A stretch of DNA of 29,899 nt from an uncultured Collinsella sp. (GTDB lineage Bacteria; Actinomycetota; Coriobacteriia; Coriobacteriales; Coriobacteriaceae): NCBI GenBank assembly GCA_900548515.1, contig URKU01000013.1, positions 1 through 29,899 of the forward strand, in the 5' to 3' direction. Under the pieces are notes generated by a model, which was given only the letters and a program-made list of their open reading frames with translations, searched no databases and was not told the DNA's origin. Within the stretch, counting starts at the first letter, position 1. Each line of letters begins with the position of its first letter. Positions 1 through 6,986 of this stretch are shown here, piece by piece. The translations under genes were made by a program, and so were the position numbers.

Positions 1-197
1 GGCTCGACCTTCATGAGCATGCCCTGCCCGCCGCCGTACGGCTCGTCATCGACGGTGCGATGGCGGTCGTGCGTCCAGTCGCGCAGGTTATACGCCTTAA
101 AATCAAAAAGGCCGGCCTTGCGGGCGCGGCCCAAAATCGACGTGGACATGACGGGCTCAAACATCTCGGGAAAGACCGAAAGGGTCTCGATCAGCAT
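1..197 (-). CDS. trmD: tRNA (guanine-N1)-methyltransferase TrmD, N-terminal part (cut by window edge)
   Basis: TrmD methylates N1 of G37 in tRNAs using S-adenosylmethionine, which prevents +1 frameshifting. Only the first 65 codons are in the window. The reading frame starts MLIETLSVFPEMFEPV and carries the family motif DDEPYGGGQGMLMKVEP just before the edge. The knotted SAM-binding core lies outside. The ATG at 197-195 is preceded by GGGAGG at good spacing. It begins 10 bases after the rimM stop, so it is the fourth gene of the rpsP-khpA-rimM-trmD operon, a classic order. The missing part is due to the window edge, not to a broken gene. Confidence 0.96.
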   Translation of the reverse strand, partial: MLIETLSVFPEMFEPVMSTSILGRARKAGLFDFKAYNLRDWTHDRHRTVDDEPYGGGQGMLMKVE

Positions 198-207
198 GTT
201 GTCCTCC

Positions 208-729
208 CTACTTGTCCATATCGATCAGGCCGTCCATAACGTGGACGGAAATTGTTCCTGTGTCGGGAAGATCGAGCACGACCTGCTCGATCACGGGAAT
301 CAGTACCTCGCCGTACCGATCGCCCTCAACAACCCAGACATCGTTAGCGGGCGTCGACATGATCTCGACGATCGTGCCGAGTAAACCGAAGCGCTCGTCG
401 ACCACCTCGCGACCCATCAGGTCGGTATAGGCAGCGTCGAGCGAATCGAACTCAAAATCGTCACGATTTGCCAGCACGTAGCATCCCGTGATGCCCTCGG
501 CGGCCGTCAAGTCGTCAATGCCCTCAAACGAGACCAGATCGCCATCGCCCGTATCGGTGACGGACACGACCGTGCAAAAGCGGTCGCGCTTGAGCGCCGG
601 CGGCGTCAGGGCGACGCGCATACCCGGCTCTAATACAGAAGGAAGCCCCCGCAGCGGCTGCGCGAGGACCTCCCCCTTCCTTCCGTGCGGCTTGACCACA
701 CGGGCGATGTTTTTGTACTGGGACCTCAA
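208..729 (-). CDS. rimM: 16S rRNA processing protein RimM
   Basis: RimM helps the 30S head to mature by binding ribosomal protein S19. The 173-residue product has normal length. It shows the N-terminal RimM barrel motif PHGRKGEV (residues 14-21) and a C-terminal PRC-barrel region (about 95-168) ending in LIPVIEQVVLDLP, typical of the family. The start codon is TTG at 729-727, with TAGGA just upstream that includes the khpA stop codon; only 4 bases separate the two genes. That spacing implies translational coupling within the rpsP operon. No ATG exists closer to the conserved N-terminus, so TTG is the best start. Confidence 0.95.
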   Translation of the reverse strand: MRSQYKNIARVVKPHGRKGEVLAQPLRGLPSVLEPGMRVALTPPALKRDRFCTVVSVTDTGDGDLVSFEGIDDLTAAEGITGCYVLANRDDFEFDSLDAAYTDLMGREVVDERFGLLGTIVEIMSTPANDVWVVEGDRYGEVLIPVIEQVVLDLPDTGTISVHVMDGLIDMDK

Positions 730-733
730 GGTC

Positions 734-1018
734 CTAGCCCAGAACCTCTACCTCGACAGCAGTGTCGAGGCGAGCGGCCAGTGCACGGGCGAGCGTGCGA
801 ATGGCCTTGATGGTACGGCCACGACGGCCGATGACCTTAGCGACGTCATCCTCGGCGACCGAAACCTCAATTGTAGAGGCGTCGTCACCATCGATGACCT
901 CAAGGCTCACGGAATCCGGGTCGTCGACGATCTGAACAACGAGATATTCGACGAGATCGGCGATGCGATCTGAGAGCATTGCCTCACCCTCGAGCTGTGC
1001 AGCGTCAACCTCAGGCAC
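734..1018 (-). CDS. khpA: KH-domain RNA-binding protein KhpA
   Basis: This small RNA-binding protein of 94 residues carries a single type II KH domain with the GxxG loop GRRG (residues 64-67) inside VIGRRGRTIKAIRTL. KhpA proteins act with KhpB/Jag in RNA binding and cell-division control in Gram-positive bacteria, and they sit between rpsP and rimM in many genomes, as here. The start chosen is GTG at 1018-1016, because GAGGAG overlaps the rpsP stop just upstream. An internal ATG at 979-977 with GGTGAG before it would give an 81-residue form nearer the usual 75-80 residue length, so the exact start is open. Confidence 0.92.
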   Translation of the reverse strand: MPEVDAAQLEGEAMLSDRIADLVEYLVVQIVDDPDSVSLEVIDGDDASTIEVSVAEDDVAKVIGRRGRTIKAIRTLARALAARLDTAVEVEVLG

Positions 1019-1021
1019 GAT

Positions 1022-1363
1022 TTACTCCTCGGCGCCCTCAGCGGCCTCAGCGGCAGCCTTAGCGGCCTCGGCCTCTTTGGCGAGCTGCTTCTTGGACTTC
1101 TTGACGACGGTCTCGGTCTTCTCGCCCTCGTTGGCGGCCTTGACCAGAGCGGCGACGGCGTCGGTGAGCTGAGCGCCCTTGGACTGCCAGTCGGCGATCT
1201 TCTCGAGGTCGAGGTTGATGGTCTTGGGGGCGGTCATCGGGTTGTAGCGGCCAACCTCCTCGATGATACGACCGTCACGCGGGGCGCGGGAATCGGCGAC
1301 GACGACACGGTAGTACGGACGCTTCTTAGCGCCGTGACGAGCAAGGCGAATCTTGACTGCCAA
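1022..1363 (-). CDS. rpsP: 30S ribosomal protein S16
   Basis: S16 is a small-subunit protein bound to 16S rRNA during early assembly. The product begins (M)AVKIRLARHGAKKRPYYRVV, the canonical S16 N-terminus, and contains DSRAPRDGRIIEEVGRYNP. The frame is open for 12 more codons upstream, but the true start is TTG at 1363-1361: GGAGGAG lies six bases before it and the protein family begins exactly there. This gives 113 residues. The C-terminal 30 residues are a Lys/Ala/Glu tail longer than in the shortest S16 proteins, as often seen in actinobacteria. It is the first gene of the rpsP-khpA-rimM-trmD transcript. Confidence 0.96.
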   Translation of the reverse strand: MAVKIRLARHGAKKRPYYRVVVADSRAPRDGRIIEEVGRYNPMTAPKTINLDLEKIADWQSKGAQLTDAVAALVKAANEGEKTETVVKKSKKQLAKEAEAAKAAAEAAEGAEE

Positions 1364-1382
1364 AGGAAACTCCTCCAACCAA

Positions 1383-1397
1383 GCAGCTTTAGGCTGC
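1383..1397 (-). promoter_or_regulatory. small hairpin in the rpsP 5' leader
   Basis: The leader RNA contains GCAGC, a five-base loop and GCTGC about 20-34 bases before the rpsP start, directly upstream of its GGAGGAG site. The stem is only 5 bp. It lies inside the roughly 50-base leader predicted from the promoter at 1420-1448. A role in translational control is conjecture. Confidence 0.3.
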
Positions 1398-1419
1398 AAC
1401 TACAAACAAACAGTTGAAC

Positions 1420-1448
1420 ATAATACGCCATCGACGCGGGCAGGTGAA
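1420..1448 (-). promoter_or_regulatory. promoter of the rpsP operon (sigma70 type)
   Basis: Reading leftward, TTCACC (1448-1443, 4 of 6 to consensus), a 17-base spacer and TATTAT (1425-1420, 5 of 6) form a good vegetative promoter. The predicted start near 1413 gives a leader of about 50 bases before rpsP. A second, weaker pair lies upstream: TTGCAA (1520-1515), 16 bases, TAAGAT (1498-1493). Confidence 0.6.
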
Positions 1449-1552
1449 GTCCGTGAGACCAACTTCTTCGGTGTAGTCGAGGGCAAATCCATATCTTAGA
1501 CAAGAATTCGGGATTTGCAAGCACATACACGCACCCCACATGAGCTGCGCGG

Positions 1553-1558
1553 TATACT
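1553..1558 (+). promoter_or_regulatory. possible -10 element for dinB
   Basis: TATACT matches the -10 consensus in 5 of 6 bases, but no -35 hexamer is visible at 16-18 bases upstream and there is no TGN extension. Transcription from it would begin near 1565. It would suit a short leader before the dinB start at 1604. Weak evidence. Confidence 0.3.
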
Positions 1559-1603
1559 CATGACATGGAAAGACGCGAACATACATACGGTTATGAGGAT
1601 GCC

Positions 1604-2818
1604 ATGGGCGTCACGCCGCCTCCCTGGACGGGTCCGGCGGTGGGCCTCATGGACCTCGATGCGTTTTTTGCGAGCGTGGAGATGCTCGACCATCCCGAAT
1701 GGCGCGGAAAACCGCTCATCGTGGGCGGAGACGCCGATTCGCGTGGCGTCGTGTCCACGTGTTCATATGAGGCACGTCGCTTTGGCGTGCACTCTGCCAT
1801 GGCCTCGGCCGAGGCGCAGCGCTTGTGCCCGCAAGCCATTTGGACGCATGGGCATTTTGATCGCTATCGTGAGGTCAGCGCGCAGGTCATGGCAATTCTC
1901 GCTGACGAGACCCCGCGCGTTGAACGCGTATCCATCGACGAAGCCTTTATCGATATCACACCGGGTCGCTTTGCGCCCGAAGACCCGCTGCTGGTTGCGC
2001 GGCGTATAAGCGACCGCGTGGCAGGGCTGGGAGTGACCTGCTCCATTGGCGTGGGCTGCAACAAGACGGTCGCAAAGATCGCAAGCGAGCGGGATAAGCC
2101 GTTTGGGCTGACCATCGTGCGCCCCGGAACCGAGCAGCGCTTTTTGGCCGCGCTGCCGGTATCTGCCATGAGCGGCATCGGACGCTCGGCCGAGGAGCGA
2201 CTGCGCCGCATGCGCATCTACACCCTCGGCGAGCTTTCGCGCGCGCCTGAGTCCACACTGGCCTCTATTTTTGGCGTCAACGGCGAACGCATGCGCCAGC
2301 GTGCGCTGGGACTCGAAATCTCTGAAGTCACGAGTCTCGACGAAGAGCGCGAGGTCAAGTCGGTGAGCAATGAACGCACCTTTGCGAAAGATTTGACTGA
2401 GCGTAGGGATATTGAGGCGGCGATTGCACTGTTGGGAGAGTCAGTGGGACGCCGTCTGCGCCGTCAGGGGCTGACGGGTGCCACGGTAACGCTCAAGCTT
2501 AAGTATTCGTATGGAAGCGGTCGCTCGGCACAGCGCCGACTGCTTCATCCGACCGACGATGAGAACATCTTCGTGGCGGTTGCGCTCGAACTGCTCGACA
2601 ACATCTGGCAGGAAGGCATGCATGTTCGCTTAGCAGGCATCGGCATGAGCGATTTCGACCACCAAGGCGGGATCCAAACCGACCTGTTCTGCGAAGTCGA
2701 CGACCGCGGAGCCCAATCCAGCGACCGACGCGACCTCTCGGTCGCTATCGACGCCGTCCGAGACAAATTCGGCGACACCGCCCTATCCTTCGGCCGCCAA
2801 TCCCGCTTCAACGATTAG
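1604..2818 (+). CDS. dinB: DNA polymerase IV (Y-family, DinB)
   Basis: DinB is an error-prone Y-family polymerase that copies past damaged bases. The palm has LMDLDAFFASVE, giving metal-binding Asp17 with the Phe steric gate, and SIDEAFID, giving Asp112-Glu113. The helix-hairpin-helix thumb region MSGIGRSAEERL and the little-finger domain follow. A beta-clamp motif QTDLF lies at about residues 358-362, followed by some 40 residues, whereas in many DinB proteins it is at the very end. I chose ATG 1604 because GAGG stands five bases before it; ATG 1565 gives 13 more residues but has no ribosome site. The gene is monocistronic and divergent from rpsP. I saw no convincing LexA box. Confidence 0.95.
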   Translation: MGVTPPPWTGPAVGLMDLDAFFASVEMLDHPEWRGKPLIVGGDADSRGVVSTCSYEARRFGVHSAMASAEAQRLCPQAIWTHGHFDRYREVSAQVMAILADETPRVERVSIDEAFIDITPGRFAPEDPLLVARRISDRVAGLGVTCSIGVGCNKTVAKIASERDKPFGLTIVRPGTEQRFLAALPVSAMSGIGRSAEERLRRMRIYTLGELSRAPESTLASIFGVNGERMRQRALGLEISEVTSLDEEREVKSVSNERTFAKDLTERRDIEAAIALLGESVGRRLRRQGLTGATVTLKLKYSYGSGRSAQRRLLHPTDDENIFVAVALELLDNIWQEGMHVRLAGIGMSDFDHQGGIQTDLFCEVDDRGAQSSDRRDLSVAIDAVRDKFGDTALSFGRQSRFND

Positions 2819-2826
2819 TCCCTGAG

Positions 2827-2871
2827 GCAAAAAGAAAGCCGGGTAGCTGCGGAAAACCGCAACTGCCCGGC
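2827..2871 (-). terminator. intrinsic terminator after rsfS
   Basis: On the leftward strand, GCCGGG...CCCGGC plus TGCGG...CCGCA form a stem of about 15 bp with one mismatch and a TTTT loop (2871-2838). It is followed by TTTCTTTTT. It ends the leftward transcript that finishes with rsfS. In the rightward direction no T-run follows, so it should not strongly terminate dinB. Confidence 0.85.
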
Positions 2872-2912
2872 GATATGCGTGAGGGTAGCTAAACCCCGTC
2901 TCAAATGAGCTA

Positions 2913-3368
2913 CTAGAGGAGGTTGAGGGGGAGCTGGGGGGCGTCGCCCCAGAGTTTCTCGAGGCGGTAGAAGTCGCGGGCTTCGGGAGTGAAGACGTGG
3001 ACGACAACCGAACCGTAGTCCATGAGCATCCAGGTCTTCTGCTCGCGACCCTCGATGGAGAACGGGTGCTCGCCGCAAGCCTCGGCGACCTTCTCCTCGA
3101 TCTCGTCGACGATAGAATCGACCTGGCGGTTGTTGGTACCGGTGGCAAGCACAAAGTAGTCGCATACGTCGGAAAGCTCGGTCAGGTCGAGCACCTGAAC
3201 GTCCTCGCCCTTCTTGTCGTAGGCGGCCTGCGCGGCGGCGCGGGCGACATCCTCGGCGGCGACACCGCTCGCGGACAGCGAGGCGGCAGTGCGGTCGGAC
3301 GTGGCGGCGAAGCTCTTGTGCTCCACGCCTTCAAGAATCTGCTCGTCGGTCATGGTCTCGTCGGCCAT
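2913..3368 (-). CDS. rsfS: ribosomal silencing factor RsfS
   Basis: RsfS binds ribosomal protein L14 on the 50S subunit and blocks subunit joining when nutrients are low. The conserved core covers about residues 45-150 and includes VQVLDLTELSDVCDYFVLAT, then WMLMDYGSVVVHVFTPEARD and FYRLEKLWGDAP. The protein is 151 residues, about 30-40 longer than typical family members because of an Ala-rich N-terminal extension with little conservation. The ATG at 3368 has GAGGT upstream. It is the last gene of obgE-nadD-yqeK-rsfS and lies 27 bases after yqeK. The terminator at 2827-2871 follows. Confidence 0.95.
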   Translation of the reverse strand: MADETMTDEQILEGVEHKSFAATSDRTAASLSASGVAAEDVARAAAQAAYDKKGEDVQVLDLTELSDVCDYFVLATGTNNRQVDSIVDEIEEKVAEACGEHPFSIEGREQKTWMLMDYGSVVVHVFTPEARDFYRLEKLWGDAPQLPLNLL

Positions 3369-3395
3369 GGAATACCTCTTTCTAGACAGCCCGAG

Positions 3396-4004
3396 CTAGC
3401 GCAGCTGGGCGTAATGGTTGTAAATCGTAATAGCCGTGGGATAAAGATAGCGCCCGGACTGGATCACATAGACCAGACCCTGCGCAAAACAGGAGAAGAA
3501 CAACTCATCGAGCGTCGACTCCCCCACCATCTTGCGCAGCGCATGGGCATAATCGCCGTGGCGGTTGGGTTCGATGGCATCAGCCACAAAGACCACCATA
3601 TCGAGCGGCGTCATGTCGCAAGCGCCCACGGTGTGACGGTCGACAGCCTGAAAGACCGCCGGCGACAGCTCGGGAAAAAGCTGCGGAAGTTCATAGGCGG
3701 CAACAGGGCCATGCAAAAGCGGCGTCGCGGCGGAAGGAGAGCCGGCAATCTTAATGCCGTAATGCAGAGCGCGCGTGACCAGCTCATCGTCGGAGAGCAC
3801 TTTGTCCCAGTCATGGATCAGGCCGGCGGCAGCGGCATCAAAGCGGTCAACGCCGTAGACCTCGGCCAGATGAAGTGCGGTCTCGGCAACACCCAGCGAA
3901 TGCACATAGCGCTTGCGCTTATCCTTCATGCGAACATCGAGCAGCTCTTGAATGCGCTTGAGCAGCGCGCGCTCATCGCCCTCAAACTGATCCTCTACCG
4001 ACAA
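3396..4004 (-). CDS. yqeK: YqeK-family HD hydrolase (symmetrical Ap4A hydrolase)
   Basis: YqeK proteins are metal-dependent HD-domain enzymes that split diadenosine tetraphosphate into two ADP. The metal and active-site motifs are visible in order: H35 in YVHSLGVAETA, H64-D65 in GLIHDWDK, H98 in LLHGPVAAYE, H124 in DRHTVG and D142 in VFVADAIEPNR. Length (202 residues) fits the family. The start is TTG at 4004, with GGGGG about seven bases upstream. An ATG at 4017 that overlaps the nadD stop is out of frame. The nadD-yqeK-rsfS order is widely conserved, and the gene starts 12 bases after nadD. Confidence 0.93.
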   Translation of the reverse strand: MSVEDQFEGDERALLKRIQELLDVRMKDKRKRYVHSLGVAETALHLAEVYGVDRFDAAAAGLIHDWDKVLSDDELVTRALHYGIKIAGSPSAATPLLHGPVAAYELPQLFPELSPAVFQAVDRHTVGACDMTPLDMVVFVADAIEPNRHGDYAHALRKMVGESTLDELFFSCFAQGLVYVIQSGRYLYPTAITIYNHYAQLR

Positions 4005-4016
4005 CGTAGACCCCCA

Positions 4017-4694
4017 TCACTCAAAATCTTCTTGGCCCAAATCGGCATATAGCCTGCGTTTGCGAATGTAGCCGAGCACGGACTCGCTCGTAAGATAGCG
4101 CACGCTCATGCCGCGGGCGACTCGCTTACGGATGTTCGTCGAGCTGATCGCCAGCGCCGGAATCTGAATATAGCGCACGTCGAACGGCAGCCCCGACTCT
4201 TTGATTCGGGCACGCGCCGTATCGATATCAAAGCCCGGTCGTGTCGCCGCAATAAAGGTAGCAAGCTCAGCGATTCGTTCGGCATCATGCCAGGTCACGA
4301 TATCGATAATCGCGTCGGCGCCCGTAATAAAGTAGAGCTTTACCTGCGGCGGATAAAAGTCGCGAAGGGCATGAAGCGTATCGGCCGTGTAGGTTACGCC
4401 CGGACGGTCGATCTCGAACCGACTCGCCAAAAAGGCCGGGTTCGCGGCGGTGGCGAGGACCGTCATGGCATAACGGTCCTCGGCAGGCGTCACCGGCTTG
4501 TCAAGCTTAAAGGCGGGAGAGCCCGCCGGCATAAAGAGCACAGCGTCCAAGTCGAGCGACTCACGCGCCTGCTCGGCGGTCACCAGGTGCCCGTAATGGA
4601 TGGGATCAAAGGTGCCACCCATAATGCCGAGCCTAAACTCCTGCCCGTCCTCTAGAGGAAGCTCGGGCAGACCGATTCCACCGCGCAGCGACAT
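4017..4694 (-). CDS. nadD: nicotinate-nucleotide adenylyltransferase NadD
   Basis: NadD transfers AMP from ATP to nicotinate mononucleotide to form deamido-NAD in NAD biosynthesis. The nucleotidyltransferase motif GGTFDPIHYGHL (residues 26-37) and the C-terminal ISSTNIR (183-189) are both intact. PAGSPAFKLDKPV and the FITGADAI segment also fit the family. At 225 residues it carries about 15-20 more N-terminal residues than usual. The ATG at 4694 starts 3 bases after the obgE stop, so coupling to obgE is likely. Confidence 0.96.
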   Translation of the reverse strand: MSLRGGIGLPELPLEDGQEFRLGIMGGTFDPIHYGHLVTAEQARESLDLDAVLFMPAGSPAFKLDKPVTPAEDRYAMTVLATAANPAFLASRFEIDRPGVTYTADTLHALRDFYPPQVKLYFITGADAIIDIVTWHDAERIAELATFIAATRPGFDIDTARARIKESGLPFDVRYIQIPALAISSTNIRKRVARGMSVRYLTSESVLGYIRKRRLYADLGQEDFE

Positions 4695-4697
4695 GGC

Positions 4698-6164
4698 TTA
4701 CTCGCCCTCCGAGGTCTCGGCATCGTCCGCGGCATCCACCGCATCGACAACCTCGACGCCCTCATCCGCAGCATCGGTCACGTCAATGGCCTCAACGGCA
4801 ACGTCCTCGCCAGCATCCTCGAGCTCCTCGTACTCCGAGAAGTCCTCAGCGCCCTCAAAGTCAAAGGCGCGCTGGCAAATGCGGACCTCGTCGCCCGCAC
4901 GGCAACCGGCCTTCTCGAGCGCGTCGTCAACACCCATACGCGCAAACTTATGTTGCAGGTAAATGACGGCTTCCTCATTTTCCCAGTCGGTCTGAATGAC
5001 CATGCGCTCGATGGCACGACCGACCATGCGGAAGGCACCGGGCTCTTCCTGGACAATGCGGAAACGCTTCTCACGCTGCAAGCGACGGCGCTCCCACTCA
5101 TCGTCGCGCAGAACGACCGGCTCATCGGAGACCGACAGCTCGGCGCGCAGCTTAGCCACCTGCTCGCCCACGGCAAGCATCAGCGTGTTGAGGCCGGCGC
5201 CCGTAACAGCAGACACGGCAAAGAACATATGTCCATCGTCGAGCGCTGCGCGCTTGAGGTCGGCAATCTTGTCGGCCGTGCCCGGCGCGTCGCACTTGTT
5301 GGCAACGACGATCTGCGGACGCTCCGAAAGCTCGGCGCCATACTGCTCGAGCTCGCGGTTGATGATGCGATAGTCCTCAACCGGATCGCGATCCTCAAAA
5401 CCGCCCGTCATGTCGACGACATGCATGATCAGGGCCGTACGCTCAATGTGGCGCAGGAACTGGTGACCCAGGCCCTTGCCCTCGCTCGCGCCCTCGATAA
5501 GACCGGGGACGTCGGCAACGACGTAAGAATATTCGCCGGCACGCACCATGCCCAGATTGGGCACGAGCGTGGTAAACGGGTAGTCAGCAATCTTGGGGCG
5601 GGCGGCACTCATGCGCGCAATGAGCGATGACTTACCCACCGAGGGGAAGCCCACGAGCGCGGCATCGGCCATGAGCTTCATCTCGAGCTCGATCCAGTGC
5701 TCCTCGGCCGGTTCGCCCAGCTGAGCGAACGCGGGCGCGCGGCGCACCGACGTCACAAAGTGCGTGTTGCCCAGGCCACCGGCACCGCCGGGCGCCACGA
5801 CGACGCGCTCGCCGTCGTGCACCAGGTCGGCAATCTCGAACATCGGTGTCTGCGTCTCGGGGTCAAGCTCGCGCACCACGGTGCCCATAGGGACCTTGAG
5901 AATCAGGTCCTCGCCGCTCTTACCGTTACGACGGGCACCCTGCCCGTGCGTGCCGCGCTCGGCGCGAAAGTGATGCTTAAAGCGGTAATCGATCAACGAA
6001 GACAGCTGAGCATCGGCCTGGATGACGACATTGCCGCCACGACCGCCGTCGCCGCCATCGGGGCCGCCCTTGGGGACAAATGCCTCGCGCCTAAACGACA
6101 TGCATCCGGCTCCGCCGTCGCCGCCGCACACGTTAATGCGGCTGATATCGGTGAACTGTGACAA
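4698..6164 (-). CDS. obgE: GTPase ObgE/CgtA
   Basis: Obg is an essential GTPase for 50S subunit assembly and stress signalling. The 488-residue protein has the glycine-rich Obg fold (1-160, with GGPDGGDGGRGGNV), the G domain with P-loop GFPSVGKS (172-179), G3 DVPGLIEGAS (from 218) and G4 NKCD (289-292), and the OCT domain (about 366-437) typical of Gram-positive Obg. The last 50 residues are an Asp/Glu/Ala/Val tail. The start is TTG at 6164-6162 with AGGAGG eight bases upstream. The terminator at 6181-6224 lies directly before it, so expression probably depends on read-through from rplU-rpmA or on a promoter I cannot see. Confidence 0.97.
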   Translation of the reverse strand: MSQFTDISRINVCGGDGGAGCMSFRREAFVPKGGPDGGDGGRGGNVVIQADAQLSSLIDYRFKHHFRAERGTHGQGARRNGKSGEDLILKVPMGTVVRELDPETQTPMFEIADLVHDGERVVVAPGGAGGLGNTHFVTSVRRAPAFAQLGEPAEEHWIELEMKLMADAALVGFPSVGKSSLIARMSAARPKIADYPFTTLVPNLGMVRAGEYSYVVADVPGLIEGASEGKGLGHQFLRHIERTALIMHVVDMTGGFEDRDPVEDYRIINRELEQYGAELSERPQIVVANKCDAPGTADKIADLKRAALDDGHMFFAVSAVTGAGLNTLMLAVGEQVAKLRAELSVSDEPVVLRDDEWERRRLQREKRFRIVQEEPGAFRMVGRAIERMVIQTDWENEEAVIYLQHKFARMGVDDALEKAGCRAGDEVRICQRAFDFEGAEDFSEYEELEDAGEDVAVEAIDVTDAADEGVEVVDAVDAADDAETSEGE

Positions 6165-6180
6165 CAGAATCGCCTCCTAC

Positions 6181-6224
6181 AAAAAAGAGGGAGACCCTTG
6201 AATCCTAAAACTCAAGTGCCTCCC
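6181..6224 (-). terminator. terminator or attenuator between rpmA and obgE
   Basis: On the leftward strand GGGAG (6224-6220) and CTTGA pair with TCAAG and CTCCC (6193-6189), leaving a loop of about ten bases. TCTTTTTT follows, down to 6181. This is an intrinsic terminator shape directly after rpmA. The obgE Shine-Dalgarno starts within a few bases of the T-run. The stem has unpaired bases between its two blocks, so partial read-through into obgE is plausible. Confidence 0.7.
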
Positions 6225-6249
6225 ACATATGTGCTCTATGAAGGGTGAA

Positions 6250-6507
6250 TTACGCGTTCGCGAGCGGGCGTACGCTGACCCTGTGCTTGATACCCTTGTG
6301 GAACTCAACGGTACCGTCGACCAGCGCGAACAGCGTGTCGTCCTTACCACGGCCAACGTTCTCACCCGGGTGGATGTGCGTGCCGTGCTGACGGACGAGA
6401 ATCGTGCCCGTGGTTACCGTCTGGCCGGCATAGCGCTTCGTGCCAAGGCGCTGACCGCGGGAGTCACGGCCATTACGGGAGGAACCGAGTCCTTTTTTGT
6501 GTGCCAT
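6250..6507 (-). CDS. rpmA: 50S ribosomal protein L27
   Basis: L27 sits near the peptidyl-transferase centre and helps tRNA placement. The 85-residue product begins MAHKKGLGSSRNGRDSRGQR and contains the hallmark VRQHGTHIHPGENVGRGKDD, a full-length L27. It lacks the cleavable N-terminal extension found in Firmicutes, and accordingly no Prp protease gene (ysxB) lies between rplU and rpmA. The ATG at 6507 has AGGT upstream. The gap to rplU is 33 bases and a terminator follows at 6181-6224. Confidence 0.97.
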   Translation of the reverse strand: MAHKKGLGSSRNGRDSRGQRLGTKRYAGQTVTTGTILVRQHGTHIHPGENVGRGKDDTLFALVDGTVEFHKGIKHRVSVRPLANA

Positions 6508-6540
6508 TGTGTATACCTACTCTTTCGTTACGAGTGTAAT

Positions 6541-6915
6541 CTACTCGGCGACGGGAGCCTCGGCAACAGCCTCGGCCTCTGCCTTGACAGCCTTCTTGGC
6601 GCGGGACGTAGCCTGGACCTTCACGATCTTCAGCTTGGTGAGCTGCTGACGGTGACCCTTCAGACGACGATAGCGCTTACGCTTGTGGAACTTGAAGACC
6701 AGCTGCTTCTCGCCCTTGAACTGCTCAACGATCTGAGCGGTAACCTTGGCCTTGGCCAGCTTGTCGGGATCAGTGACGATCTTCTTACCATCGTTGAGGA
6801 AGATAACCGGCAGGGTGACCTTGTCGCCCTCATTGCCCTCGATCTTCTCGACGGTGATGACATCGTCGGTGGCGACCTTGTACTGCTTGCCGCCCGTGTT
6901 AACGATTGCGTACAT
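6541..6915 (-). CDS. rplU: 50S ribosomal protein L21
   Basis: L21 is a 50S protein bound to 23S rRNA. The product begins MYAIVNTGGKQYKV, the family N-terminus, and includes FKFHKRKRYRRLKGHRQQLT, typical of the RNA-binding surface. The C-terminus is an Ala/Glu/Lys tail extending about 20 residues past the usual end. The frame is open to an ATG at 6936, but the ATG at 6915 is preferred since it has AAGGG nine bases upstream and matches homologues. It is transcribed from the promoter at 6958-6986 together with rpmA. Confidence 0.96.
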   Translation of the reverse strand: MYAIVNTGGKQYKVATDDVITVEKIEGNEGDKVTLPVIFLNDGKKIVTDPDKLAKAKVTAQIVEQFKGEKQLVFKFHKRKRYRRLKGHRQQLTKLKIVKVQATSRAKKAVKAEAEAVAEAPVAE

Positions 6916-6957
6916 GTTTACTTGCCCTTCATGCATCAGTTAGTGCAACAGCCGAAT

Positions 6958-6986
6958 ATAGTAGCAGGCGAAAATACCCCCGTCAA
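6958..6986 (-). promoter_or_regulatory. promoter of rplU-rpmA
   Basis: Leftward, TTGACG (6986-6981, 5 of 6), a 17-base spacer and TACTAT (6963-6958, 4 of 6) form a near-consensus sigma70 promoter. The TGA stop of the upstream gene is part of the -35 box. The predicted leader is about 36 bases, too short for a large L21 leader structure. Confidence 0.65.

Noticed and set aside
1364..1399. Longer start for S16 (12 extra codons)
   Set aside because: The S16 family begins at the TTG at 1363, and GGAGGAG would lie inside the longer coding region.
1540..1604. LexA (SOS) box before dinB
   Set aside because: GAAC at about 1577 is followed by GGTT at the wrong spacing, and lies inside or after the predicted transcript start; no palindrome of the actinobacterial type is visible.
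2997..4052. 351-codon rightward open frame over rsfS and yqeK
   Set aside because: It is antisense to two well-recognised genes, shows no family motif and arises from the GC-rich third codon positions of the real genes.
6916..6982. L21 leader RNA before rplU
   Set aside because: The leader predicted from the promoter is only about 36 bases and has no matching structure.
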